Shown here: piece by piece, positions 16,910 through 25,453 of the stretch | Layout of the letters: the number at the start of each line of letters is the position of its first letter | Numbering within the stretch: the stretch's first letter is position 1 | Source of the DNA: Gilvimarinus chinensis DSM 19667 | GTDB lineage: Bacteria > Pseudomonadota > Gammaproteobacteria > Pseudomonadales > Cellvibrionaceae | DNA length: 64,000 bases | Direction: 5' to 3' | NCBI RefSeq assembly: GCF_000377745.1 | Contig: NZ_KB898707.1 | Span: 710,482 to 774,481 of the forward strand | Program-made: the position numbers and the translations under genes | Notes under the pieces: generated by a model | What the model saw: the letters and a program-made list of their open reading frames with translations, nothing else | Told to the model about the DNA's origin: nothing | Database searches by the model: none

Positions 16910-19882
16910 TTACATAAACTGAATGTTTACGCCCAGTTGGTAAGACGTACCGAAGTCTTCTGACTCGTACAGCATGTTGCCGCGCGAGTAGTTGTTACCG
17001 GTGAAGTATTTGAAGCTTTTATCTTCACTCAGGTTGAGGGCGTCGAAGTAAAACTGAATATCGTCGTTAAATTGATACGTCGCTTTAAAGTCGATGCCCA
17101 AGGTGTCGTCATCGTAAATGTCAGACCAGGTGGCGCAGTTTTCGGGAATGCCGCTGATCGCGTCGGCGTCTATGTCCGCCTGCGAGCAGGAGCCGATACG
17201 CTCAAGCACTTTGCTACGGTAGTTGCCGATAACGCGCATAGAGAGATAATCGTTTTCCCAACCGAGGGTCAGGTTAACGGTGGTGTCTGCCTGATTGGGC
17301 AGCTGAATCTCTTCAACGCGAATGGTGTCGCCTACGTTCGCGGTGCTGTCAATCAGGGTCATGTTGCTTTGCACAAACAGGCCCGTTTCAAAGTACTGCG
17401 AGTAAGACAGTTCAACACCGTACACCTTGGCTTGGTCACCGTTAGTCGTCAGGTTGACGTCGTCATACACCTGGCCAGGGGGAAAGTAAAACTCGCTCAC
17501 CTGGTCTACAGGGATTTGCACCGGCATGTCTTCAAACGACATAGCCACGCCGCTGACATCGACAATAAAGTCGGAGATGTCTTTGTAGAAAAGTGCGGCC
17601 TGGAAGTACAAGTCATCGCTGGCGTACCATGAGATAGAGGTGTCCAGGTTCATGGATGTCATGGCGGTTAACGTTGGATTACCCAAGTTAATGACGTTAT
17701 CCGGGCTGACGTAAAAGTTTTGCGTTGACGATGACAGGTCATCCAGCGACTGGGCGCCAATGTCTGTAGGGTTGTCACTGCATTCACCGTAGTTGGCGCT
17801 GCCTTCTATGTCGTTACACACACGGATACGGCCAGAGAAATCGGCATAGGCGCGCGCTTCGTTAAACGAAGGTCGGGTGAAGCTGGTCCACAGCGCGGCG
17901 CGTACTAAAATATCTTCACGAGGTTCGTAACGGTAGTGCAGACTGGGGAAGAAGTCGTCGTAAGAACTGCTGGCGCCCTGCATGGGTACGGCAATATCCA
18001 GAACGCTTGCCTCGTTCGCCACTTCAAAGCGATCGTTGCGAATGGAAAGATTACCGGTAGAGGCGAATTCAGTTTGCGCCCAGCGCACACCGGCGATCAA
18101 CGATTGATTTTCGCTCAGTTGGAATTCACCCATCAGGTAGGCGGCCGCTGTGTCTTCGGTCAGGGTGTAATCGTCTTTCACACTGTCCTGGCCGGTGCGC
18201 AAGGGGTCCGTGTATTTAGCAATGGGCGTGGTGATGTCCAGTAAGCGTTCGGCTTCACTGTAAGTAATAAAATCGTGTTGAATGTCTGGATGATCCGGAG
18301 CAAACGTTGCAAAGTCGCCAAGGCGGGCGCCCGCTAATTGCAAACATTCTTCATCGCCTTCACAGCCATTGGTGTAATCACCGGGCACTACACTCCAGCG
18401 GTCTTTGTTGCGATCGCGCTGGCGTTCTTTGATGGTGCCGCCGAATTTGATGTAGTTAATAAAATCGCTGTCAGCAAACTCTTTTTTGAAATCGATCTTC
18501 GCCTGATCCAGTGTGTCGTTACGGAAGCTGTCTTCAATAAAAATATTATCGTAGAGCAAATTTTCCTGACGACGCTCATTCTCTTGATAACCGTTCAAGC
18601 CACCGTAGCCACCGGACTGGGGTAGGGTAGATGAACCGCTAAGTGCTTCAAGTACGTCGGGAGACACCACTTGGCCGAGAATATAACCGGGGCCTGCAAC
18701 GCCCAGCATGGGCAGGTCGCGGGCACGGAATTGCACCCGGCGGCCATCCGGTTTGCTCCAGTCGCCTTCGGAGTGTGCGTAGTCGTACTCTATGCTCCAG
18801 CCGTCGCCGAAGTGGTTTTTACCGCCCAGAGAGAACGCGATGGTTTCGCTGGTGCCGTCTTGAATAAAGAACTGCTGCTGCAGGTCGGTGTCTACCAAAC
18901 CAAACAGCCCCGAATTGTTGTCGGTGTAGACGATATCGCCCGAGCCTGCTTGCCCAAAGCGATAGTATTCACGCATGGCGACATCCAAATCATCGTATTG
19001 GGTGTAGCTGACTTTGGCGAAATACTCGGAGTCTTCGTTGGGGCGCCAGCCAAAATCAAACGAGCCAGAGGTGCGCGTTCTTTCGGCATCTTCCTGACGC
19101 GCTTCGTAGCGAAATGGAATCAGGTTTGGATCGCCTTGGTATTCTTCCGGCAAGGTGCTGACATCGGGGGTGATGTAGCGTGGCAGAGAATCGGAGTGGT
19201 GTTGTACCTGATACACCACGGTGGAGCGATCTTCGTAAGACAGCGAGTAGCCAATACCGATTGTGTCGTCGGCGAACAGGTGTGTACCGTTCAGCGATAC
19301 TTTCGGGTTGAGCTCTTCTTTATACGATTGGTAGTTACCTTGCACTTTTACTTTCAAAGTGTCGGCCTTGCGATCAAAAGCCGAAATGGTATTTACATTG
19401 ACAGTACCGCCGATGGAGTTCAGATCCATGTCCGGGGTAAGGGATTTAATCACCTCAATCGAGCTCAGCATATCGCTGGGCAGGGCATCCAGGGCAACCG
19501 AACGGTCATCAGCACCGGCGGAGGCCAGCTCGTTACCGTTCATGCTCACCGAAACAAAACCGGGGCCAAGGCCGCGCACGTTGACGAATTTACCTTCGCC
19601 TTCGCTTTTTTGCAGGGTTACACCAGGTAAGCGTTGCAGAGATTCGGCCACGTTCTGATCGGCAAAGTTGCCCATGTCATCGGTAGCGATAATTGAGCTG
19701 AAGGTGTCTTTGTTGCGTTCTTGCTCCAGGGCGTTAAGTTCGGCTTGGCGAACCCCCTGAATCACAATTTCTTCCAGAGCCTCTTGCGGCTCGTTGTCAT
19801 TATCAGCGGGGGCTTGCTGCGCTTGCAGCTGACCCGCCGATAACATGGCAACCATGAAGGGGAGCAAACGGTACTTCGGCAT
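16910..19882 (-). CDS. TonB-dependent receptor, pectin/oligogalacturonide type
   Basis: Outer-membrane transporter of 990 residues. Signal peptide at 1-21 (AGQLQA), then a TonB box EEIVIQGVR (about residues 36-44), a plug domain with NVAESLQRLPGVTLQKSEGEGKFVNVRGLG and SIGGTVNVNT, and a long beta-barrel ending in SYQLGVNIQF(M). These features fit the TonB-Xanth-Caul group that imports plant and algal oligosaccharides. The substrate is inferred from the pectate lyase and lipoprotein downstream on the same strand (69- and 82-base gaps). Two GntR-type palindromes lie 40 and 95 bases ahead of the start. Confidence 0.93.
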   Translation of the reverse strand: MPKYRLLPFMVAMLSAGQLQAQQAPADNDNEPQEALEEIVIQGVRQAELNALEQERNKDTFSSIIATDDMGNFADQNVAESLQRLPGVTLQKSEGEGKFVNVRGLGPGFVSVSMNGNELASAGADDRSVALDALPSDMLSSIEVIKSLTPDMDLNSIGGTVNVNTISAFDRKADTLKVKVQGNYQSYKEELNPKVSLNGTHLFADDTIGIGYSLSYEDRSTVVYQVQHHSDSLPRYITPDVSTLPEEYQGDPNLIPFRYEARQEDAERTRTSGSFDFGWRPNEDSEYFAKVSYTQYDDLDVAMREYYRFGQAGSGDIVYTDNNSGLFGLVDTDLQQQFFIQDGTSETIAFSLGGKNHFGDGWSIEYDYAHSEGDWSKPDGRRVQFRARDLPMLGVAGPGYILGQVVSPDVLEALSGSSTLPQSGGYGGLNGYQENERRQENLLYDNIFIEDSFRNDTLDQAKIDFKKEFADSDFINYIKFGGTIKERQRDRNKDRWSVVPGDYTNGCEGDEECLQLAGARLGDFATFAPDHPDIQHDFITYSEAERLLDITTPIAKYTDPLRTGQDSVKDDYTLTEDTAAAYLMGEFQLSENQSLIAGVRWAQTEFASTGNLSIRNDRFEVANEASVLDIAVPMQGASSSYDDFFPSLHYRYEPREDILVRAALWTSFTRPSFNEARAYADFSGRIRVCNDIEGSANYGECSDNPTDIGAQSLDDLSSSTQNFYVSPDNVINLGNPTLTAMTSMNLDTSISWYASDDLYFQAALFYKDISDFIVDVSGVAMSFEDMPVQIPVDQVSEFYFPPGQVYDDVNLTTNGDQAKVYGVELSYSQYFETGLFVQSNMTLIDSTANVGDTIRVEEIQLPNQADTTVNLTLGWENDYLSMRVIGNYRSKVLERIGSCSQADIDADAISGIPENCATWSDIYDDDTLGIDFKATYQFNDDIQFYFDALNLSEDKSFKYFTGNNYSRGNMLYESEDFGTSYQLGVNIQFM

Positions 19883-19922
19883 GATCGTTCTCCATTTTTA
19901 TACGTTATTAGTGATCTTTTGT

Positions 19923-19935
19923 TTGGTATTACCAA
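19923..19935 (-). promoter_or_regulatory. GntR/FadR-type operator in front of the pectin TonB receptor (site 1)
   Basis: TTGGTATTACCAA is a perfect palindrome with the TTGGT-N3-ACCAA form used by FadR-subfamily GntR regulators, and close to the E. coli UxuR/ExuR site for hexuronates. It lies 41 bases upstream of the receptor start codon, where a repressor would block transcription. Confidence 0.6.
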
Positions 19936-19977
19936 TTTTTACCGGATAGTTACATATTTGCGCCAGAAATTCAATGT

Positions 19978-19990
19978 TTGGTTATACCAT
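19978..19990 (-). promoter_or_regulatory. GntR/FadR-type operator in front of the pectin TonB receptor (site 2)
   Basis: TTGGTTATACCAT keeps TGGT-N3-ACCA symmetry and lies 55 bases (centre to centre) upstream of site 1, about five helical turns, compatible with cooperative binding. Confidence 0.45.
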
Positions 19991-20094
19991 TTGATGATTT
20001 GGTCAGTCAGGGGCGGGCGTCCTGGCTATTTATCGATGATTTTGCTAATGCGACAAAGCATTAATGGGGAGTGTTGTTACTGTTTTTATGGGTG

Positions 20095-20121
20095 AAAAAG
20101 CCCGCCGCCGGGGGCGGGCTT
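20095..20121 (-). terminator. Intrinsic terminator after the class I aldolase gene
   Basis: Minus strand AAGCCCGCC ... GGCGGGCTT forms a 9-bp stem followed by a T5 run, 8 bases after the aldolase stop codon. Confidence 0.85.
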
Positions 20122-20128
20122 ATGACGC

Positions 20129-21178
20129 TTAGGCCAGGGTTACTGACTTATCCAAATAAACATCTTGAGTGGCGTGCAGCAGCGCAACGCCTTCTGCAAA
20201 AGGTTTTTGGAAGGCTTTGCGGCCGCTAATCAGGCCCATACCGCCCGCGCGTTTGTTGATGACCGCTGTGCGCACGGCCTGAATCAGGTCGTTTTCGCCT
20301 GAGGCGCCGCCAGAGTTGATCAAGCCGATGCGGCCCAGATAACAGTTGGCTACCTGGTAGCGGGTCAGGCAGATAGGGTGGTCACTGGACAGTTCGCTGT
20401 ACACTTTAGGGTGGGTTTTGCCCACGGGCACATCGTAAAAGCCGCCGTTAATTTCCGGCATTTTTTGTTTGATGATGTCCGCTTCGATGGTGACCCCTAA
20501 ATAGTTGGCCTGACCAGACAGGTCGGCAGAAATGTGGTGGTCTTTATCGTCGGTCTTGAAGGCGCTGTTGCGCAGGTAACACCATAAAATGGTGACCATA
20601 CCCAGACGATGGGCCTCGGCGAAGGCTTCCGAAATTTCTTCCAGCTGACGGCGCGAGGTTTCTGAGCCAAAGTAGATGGTCGCGCCAATGCCTACGGCGC
20701 CCATGTCGTAGGCCTGACGCACGTTGGCAAACATGCGTTGGTCGTAATCGGTTGGGTGAACCAGAGCGTCATTGTGGTTGATTTTGACAATGAACGGAAT
20801 TTTATGGGCGTAGCGACGCGATACTGCGCCAAGTACCCCAAGAGTTGAGGCAACACCATTACAGCCACCTTCAATAGCGAGGCGGACAATGTTCTCAGGG
20901 TCAAAGTAAATGGGGTTGGGGGCAAAGCTGGCGCCTGCAGAGTGCTCAATGCCCTGGTCGACGGGCAGAATGGATACATAGCCACTGCCTCCCATGCGGC
21001 CGGCGTCCAATAGCTGCTGATAGTTGCGCAGTACTTGGTTGGGGCGGTCGGTCAGGCTCAGCACATCGTCCACGTAAGTGGGGCTGGGCAGGTGCAGTTG
21101 CTCCGCAGAAAAGCCTTTGCATTGATGATCAAGCAGGTATTCGGCTTCTGAACCCAAAAGGGCTTGTACGTCTGTCAT
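20129..21178 (-). CDS. fbaB: Fructose-bisphosphate aldolase class I (FbaB/DhnA type)
   Basis: Schiff-base aldolase interconverting fructose 1,6-bisphosphate with glyceraldehyde 3-phosphate and dihydroxyacetone phosphate. The 349-residue sequence matches the bacterial/archaeal class I family: [13 protein letters not shown], the phosphate-site [43 protein letters not shown] and, near the C-terminus, [21 protein letters not shown] with [13 protein letters not shown]. It is transcribed on the same strand as the PPi-type phosphofructokinase 240 bases upstream, so the two consecutive glycolytic steps are encoded together, though the gap allows a separate promoter. Confidence 0.93.
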   Translation of the reverse strand: MTDVQALLGSEAEYLLDHQCKGFSAEQLHLPSPTYVDDVLSLTDRPNQVLRNYQQLLDAGRMGGSGYVSILPVDQGIEHSAGASFAPNPIYFDPENIVRLAIEGGCNGVASTLGVLGAVSRRYAHKIPFIVKINHNDALVHPTDYDQRMFANVRQAYDMGAVGIGATIYFGSETSRRQLEEISEAFAEAHRLGMVTILWCYLRNSAFKTDDKDHHISADLSGQANYLGVTIEADIIKQKMPEINGGFYDVPVGKTHPKVYSELSSDHPICLTRYQVANCYLGRIGLINSGGASGENDLIQAVRTAVINKRAGGMGLISGRKAFQKPFAEGVALLHATQDVYLDKSVTLA

Positions 21179-21417
21179 GTCTCTATAGTCCTGTGCGTGC
21201 GAGTTTTGTCGCAGTAAAGTGATGTCGCCTTAGCCTCACTCCTGAGGGTCGGGCTTATGCGCGGCAATCGCTGGGCGGCCAATGTGCGGCGCCGATTGCG
21301 GCGGACTTTAGCGTGTCTCTCTGAGCCACTTCCTGTGGCTTGTGTTGGTCGGTATGCGACTCTGTGGTTATAAATCTGTGGTTTTCGTTGCGCGGTTAAA
21401 GCTTTGCGAGAGTAGCG

Positions 21418-22704
21418 TTATACGGGCTCTGCAATGCGGCGCTGAGTGGTACCGCCGAAATACTCCGGCAGCTTGCGCTCCACTAAGCGAAAACGATGGC
21501 TTGAGTAGTGGGGCAGGCCCGCCTCGTAGGGTGGATAGGCTTCTCCCGCAATCAGGGGGGCAAAGTAATCTCGCCCCGCCTGGGTGAGTCTGAAGCCGTC
21601 TTTGCTCATGTACTGACGCGGCATATTTTTCTCACCGCCTACGACCTGGGAAATGTGCACCGGCTCGATGTGCCACTGATACGGCACCGACTGAGTACGC
21701 ACGATGGCGGGCATAACGGATTGCAGGCCTTTTACGGCGTACTCGACGGCGGCTTTGCCTACCGCACGGGCCTGATCGATATCGGTTTGCGATGCAATGT
21801 GGCGAGCTGCGCGCTGTAAATAGTCGCAAACGCTCCAGTGGCATTTGTAGTTGAATGCCGTTTTGATGTCTTCAACCAAGCGTGGTGCAACGCCGCCTAG
21901 CTGGCCGTGCCCAAAGGCGTCCTGGGTTTCGACAACGGAAAGGTAATTGCCATCGCTGTCACGAATGCCTTCAGCGGTTACCACGACGCAAAAGCCTTTT
22001 TTCGCTACTACCTGTTTAACCTTTTCCAGAAACTTTTCCCGCTCAAACGCGATTTCCGGCACCAAAACAATGTCTGGCCCGAGGCCACGCTCATCGCAGG
22101 CGAGAGCAGAGGCGGCAGCAATCCAGCCGTTTTGACGGCCCATGACCTCCATCACAAACACTTTGGTAGACGTTTGGTGCATGGAGGCTACGTCGAAGGA
22201 GGCCTCCAGGGCGGAAACCGCTACGTATTTTGCTGCTGAGCCAAACCCCGGGCAGCAATCGGTTGCGGGTAAATTGTTGTCGATGGTTTTGGGAATGCCT
22301 ATACAGGTGAGGTCATACCCCACCAGTTCTGCCGCGTGAGCGATTTTCCGAGTGGTGTCTTGTGAGTCGCCGCCGCCGTTGTAAAAAAAGAAGCGGATAT
22401 CGTGGGCCTGAAACACATCAATCAAGCGCTGATACTCATCGTGCTCAACATTGGGGTTTTGCAATTTATGCCGGCACGAGCCAAACGCGGCCCCCGGCGT
22501 GTGGGCGAGGGCATTCAGGCTTTCTGCAGACTCGTCGGTTATATCGATCAGATTCTCGTGCAGCGCGCCGAGTATACCGTTGCGGCCCACGTACACTCTA
22601 TCGAAGATGCCCGGGTATTCGCGCGCGGTTTCAATGACCGCGACTGCGGTCGAATTGAATACCGCAGCGGGGCCGCCAGACTGTCCGTAAAATGCATTTG
22701 CCAT
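21418..22704 (-). CDS. 6-phosphofructokinase, probably pyrophosphate-dependent
   Basis: Phosphorylates fructose 6-phosphate at C1. The 428-residue length and motifs point to the PPi-dependent branch: GQSGGPAAVFNST at the N-terminus, FYNGGGDSQDT at the phosphoryl-donor site, GIPKTIDNNLPATDCCPGFGSA with the lysine after Pro that marks PPi enzymes (glycine in ATP-PFK), and FVMEVMGRQNGWIAA. PPi-PFKs are reversible, so it could also act in gluconeogenesis. The exact donor must be tested, since donor-site residues vary. Two inverted copies of TTGGTCAGTC flank the upstream region. Confidence 0.88.
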   Translation of the reverse strand: MANAFYGQSGGPAAVFNSTAVAVIETAREYPGIFDRVYVGRNGILGALHENLIDITDESAESLNALAHTPGAAFGSCRHKLQNPNVEHDEYQRLIDVFQAHDIRFFFYNGGGDSQDTTRKIAHAAELVGYDLTCIGIPKTIDNNLPATDCCPGFGSAAKYVAVSALEASFDVASMHQTSTKVFVMEVMGRQNGWIAAASALACDERGLGPDIVLVPEIAFEREKFLEKVKQVVAKKGFCVVVTAEGIRDSDGNYLSVVETQDAFGHGQLGGVAPRLVEDIKTAFNYKCHWSVCDYLQRAARHIASQTDIDQARAVGKAAVEYAVKGLQSVMPAIVRTQSVPYQWHIEPVHISQVVGGEKNMPRQYMSKDGFRLTQAGRDYFAPLIAGEAYPPYEAGLPHYSSHRFRLVERKLPEYFGGTTQRRIAEPV

Positions 22705-23057
22705 GAAATTGCTCCTGTCGTTATAGGGCTATTTAACCTTAATTGGACTGACCAAGCAATAAAAACTGGTAATACATAAGTGTGTTTTTGGTGTGTTTCA
22801 ATAATTATTTTGGTCAGTCAGATTTGACACCGCTGTCATTTGTAATTGAGCGCTCATTCATTGTGTTGGAGGTCTGTGGATTACTGTTCAGCTTGGAGCG
22901 CGGGGCTTATTAAAAGTTATGACGGTTTTTGCTCTGCAAGTTGCGTTCGTAGTGTGGAGGGCAAACGGTCAGGCCGATTACGTAAAGTTGATCGTTTGGC
23001 GCAATGTTGCGGCGGCTGTGTTGAACTTTATGAGCCTGCCTGTTATTGTACTAGTAC
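22705..23057. promoter_or_regulatory. Divergent intergenic region between the phosphofructokinase gene and trpR
   Basis: No convincing gene. It holds TTGGTCAGTC in inverted arrangement (minus strand at 22746-22755, plus strand within 22809-22821), probably control elements of the minus-strand phosphofructokinase gene, and ends in the trpR operator. The second half is GC-balanced sequence without a recognisable ribosome site for trpR. Confidence 0.5.
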
Positions 23058-23058
23058 A
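23047..23058 (+). promoter_or_regulatory. TrpR-like operator overlapping the trpR start codon
   Basis: TGTACTAGTACA is a perfect 12-base palindrome centred on CTAG, the core recognised by TrpR (the E. coli operators contain GTACTAG half-sites). Its last A is the first base of the trpR ATG. This suggests autoregulation of the trpR-trpE-trpG unit by the tryptophan-bound repressor. Confidence 0.65.
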
Positions 23059-23318
23059 TGAATACAGAAGAGCAGCACTTTCACGAATTGATTGCCTATT
23101 TGCACCGGGCAGAGACTCCTTCCGACTTAAGCCGGATTCTGGAGGGTTTGCTTACGCCTGCGGAGTTGCATGCCATTTCCCAGCGCTTACAGATCACCCG
23201 CTTGTTAAAAGCCGGTGTGTCGCAGCGCGAGGTGGCGAAGCGCTTGGGTGTGGGAATTGCCACGGTAACCCGAGGTTCGCGCGCTTTGCAGGCGGGTAAA
23301 CTGGATGGCATTGAGTGA
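23058..23318 (+). CDS. trpR: Trp operon repressor TrpR
   Basis: Tryptophan-dependent dimeric repressor, 86 residues. TrpR signatures are present: the helical core LLTPAELHAISQRLQITRLL and the helix-turn-helix GVSQREVAKRLGVGIATVTRGSRAL. No Shine-Dalgarno sequence is visible; the operator palindrome touches the ATG, so translation may start on a leaderless or very short-leader message. The trpE start codon lies inside the last codons of trpR. Having trpR at the head of a trpE-trpG unit differs from E. coli, where it is unlinked. Confidence 0.92.
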   Translation: MNTEEQHFHELIAYLHRAETPSDLSRILEGLLTPAELHAISQRLQITRLLKAGVSQREVAKRLGVGIATVTRGSRALQAGKLDGIE

Positions 23319-23346
23319 TGGTGCGCAACAACGCAAAGGCCGTTTT

Positions 23347-24726
23347 ATGACTAAGCCCAGTAAAATATCCATACCGCGCAAGCCCAGCTATGTGACATTG
23401 GCTACCGAGTGCGATTTTTTTCAGCTATTTAAAAAAATTGAAAAGCGCTTCGCCAATTGCTTTTTTCTTGAGTCATTGGGCGAAGAAAGTCACATTTCGC
23501 GATATTCTCTAATCGGTTTTGATCCTGCGCAAATTTTTTCAGCCCGTGATAAGTCGCTGACTGTTACTGAACGAGATGGCAGTGCGCAAAGCTATCCCAG
23601 CGAAAACCCCTACTATTTACTGCGCGACATTGTGCCGCAGGACATTATCTCGCGCGGCTATGCCGGTGGGTTAACAGGTTATATCGGCTACGACTGTATG
23701 AATTATTTTGAGCCGAGCATGAGTATCCAGTCCAGTGAGTATTTCGATGCGTTCAAATTTGGCTTGTATAAAGACGGCCTGATTCTGGACAAAATGACCA
23801 ACGAAATTTTCTACTTTTACTACGATGAAAACCGTGAAGCCTTGGTGAATGAGTTGATTCATGCTGACTACCCAGGCGATGGCGATTTAACCATTACCCC
23901 CAAGGGCGACACCATGGATCGTGCTGCCCACGAGGCGGCGGTAGAAAAAGTTAAGCAGGATATTATCGAGGGCAAAATATTTCAGTGCGAAGTGGGTTTT
24001 AAGACCTTGTTTACGCTTGAGGGTGACACCATTCGTGTTTACGAATCCATGCGTGAAGTGAACCCGTCACCGCAAATGTATTACATCAAATTTGGTGCAG
24101 AGAAAATTATCGGTGCCAGCCCCGAGCTGCTGTTTCGTCTGCGTCAGGGAGAAATGGAAACTTATCCTTTGGCGGGCACAACTAAACGTGGTGCTACTGA
24201 AGCAGAGGATAAGTTGTTGGCACGCACGCTGTTGAACGACCCTAAAGAGATTGCAGAACACAATATGATTGTCGATTTGCACCGCAATGATATTGGACGT
24301 GTAGCACAATTTGGTACGGTAAAAGTGCGCAACCTAATGGATATTAAGCGGTTCAGCCATGTGCAGCATATATCCAGCGAAATTGTCGGCATTATGTCTG
24401 AGTCAGAGGATATGTTCAGCGCGTTGGCCAGTAACTTTCCGGCCGGTACGCTGACGGGTGCTCCAAAAATTGAAGCGATGAAGATTATCGATGATCTGGA
24501 GTCGGATGGGCGTGGCCCCTACGGCGGAGCGGTTGGGCATTTCTCTTTTAATGGCGACTGTACCTTTGCTATCCCTATTCGAACTTTGTTTGTGAATGGG
24601 GAGCACGGTTACGTGCAAACCTGTGGCGGTAATGTTTACGATTCCAATGCTGCTGACGAGTATCAAGAAATTCAACGCAAGTTTGCCGGCACTAAAAAGG
24701 TGCTGGATCGTTTTAAACCGGTTTAA
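23347..24726 (+). CDS. trpE: Anthranilate synthase component I TrpE
   Basis: Makes anthranilate from chorismate with ammonia passed from TrpG; first committed step to tryptophan. I prefer the ATG giving MTKPSKISIPRKP (459 residues); an earlier ATG at 23305, inside trpR, would add 14 residues. FFLESLGEESHISRYSLIG resembles the feedback (Leu-Leu-Glu-Ser) region. The chorismate-binding C-terminal half has KIFQCEVGFK, GASPELLFRL, PLAGTTKRGAT, AEHNMIVDLHRNDIGRVA, FPAGTLTGAPKIEAM and VQTCGGNVYDS. It is followed 11 bases later by trpG. trpDCBA are not in the window. Confidence 0.94.
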   Translation: MTKPSKISIPRKPSYVTLATECDFFQLFKKIEKRFANCFFLESLGEESHISRYSLIGFDPAQIFSARDKSLTVTERDGSAQSYPSENPYYLLRDIVPQDIISRGYAGGLTGYIGYDCMNYFEPSMSIQSSEYFDAFKFGLYKDGLILDKMTNEIFYFYYDENREALVNELIHADYPGDGDLTITPKGDTMDRAAHEAAVEKVKQDIIEGKIFQCEVGFKTLFTLEGDTIRVYESMREVNPSPQMYYIKFGAEKIIGASPELLFRLRQGEMETYPLAGTTKRGATEAEDKLLARTLLNDPKEIAEHNMIVDLHRNDIGRVAQFGTVKVRNLMDIKRFSHVQHISSEIVGIMSESEDMFSALASNFPAGTLTGAPKIEAMKIIDDLESDGRGPYGGAVGHFSFNGDCTFAIPIRTLFVNGEHGYVQTCGGNVYDSNAADEYQEIQRKFAGTKKVLDRFKPV

Positions 24727-24737
24727 GGGGTGCTGAA

Positions 24738-25391
24738 GTGAATATTTTAATTATCGATAATTACGACTCCTTTACCTATAACTTGTACCAGTATATGGGC
24801 GAAATTCTGACCGCCGAAAAAGCCAAGGGCGGAGTCAGTGACTTTTCAATCGTGGTAAAGCGCAATAACGAAATATCCTTGGATGACGTTAAAGCCATGG
24901 CGCCGGATCGGATTATTATTTCGCCAGGGCCGGGTTCGCCCGACGATAAAGCCTATTTTGGTGTGTGTGCTGAGGTAATCGCTACGCTTGGAAAAACAAT
25001 ACCACTGCTTGGTGTTTGCTTGGGTATGCAGGGTATTACTCACGTCTTTGGCGGTAAGGTTGTCAAGGCGGGGTTGCCGGTACATGGTAAAACCAGCCCT
25101 ATCTACCATGATGGGAAAGGCGTTTTTACCGAGGTGCCCCAGTCTTTGGAGATTATGCGCTACCACTCGCTGGTAGCCGACCCAAATACATTGCCCGATT
25201 GTTTAGCGTTAACGGCGGTGGTGTCCGAAGTGGGTATTACTGACTTTGCCGATGCTGTTGCCAGGGGTGCGCCCATGGAGATTATGGGTGTTCGCCACAA
25301 AGACTATCCTATTGAAGGGATTCAGTTTCACCCAGAATCTTTCGCCACTGAGGGTGGTAAAGACCTGCTGCGGAATTTTCTTTTTTCGTAG
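24738..25391 (+). CDS. trpG: Anthranilate synthase component II, glutamine amidotransferase TrpG
   Basis: Class I glutamine amidotransferase supplying ammonia to TrpE. GTG start giving MNILIIDNYDSFTYNLYQYMGE; 217 residues. The nucleophile is Cys94 in LLGVCLGMQGI, the oxyanion loop is SPGPGSPDD (about 62-70), and the catalytic His and Glu are in QFHPESFATEGG (His198). The segment with SPIYHDGKGVF and MRYHSLVADP supports TrpG/PabA. A PabA role shared with folate synthesis cannot be ruled out, but linkage to trpR-trpE favours tryptophan. Confidence 0.93.
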   Translation: MNILIIDNYDSFTYNLYQYMGEILTAEKAKGGVSDFSIVVKRNNEISLDDVKAMAPDRIIISPGPGSPDDKAYFGVCAEVIATLGKTIPLLGVCLGMQGITHVFGGKVVKAGLPVHGKTSPIYHDGKGVFTEVPQSLEIMRYHSLVADPNTLPDCLALTAVVSEVGITDFADAVARGAPMEIMGVRHKDYPIEGIQFHPESFATEGGKDLLRNFLFS

Positions 25392-25453
25392 TTATCGCAA
25401 AGGCAGCTTGGGGGTGTGGCGGTCTTTAGCTGTTTTACCTTGCCTTTGGTCGG

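Noticed and set aside
18671..19630. Long plus-strand frame of 319 residues
   Set aside because: It is antisense to the TonB-dependent receptor, has no ribosome site, and arises from the codon bias of the real gene.
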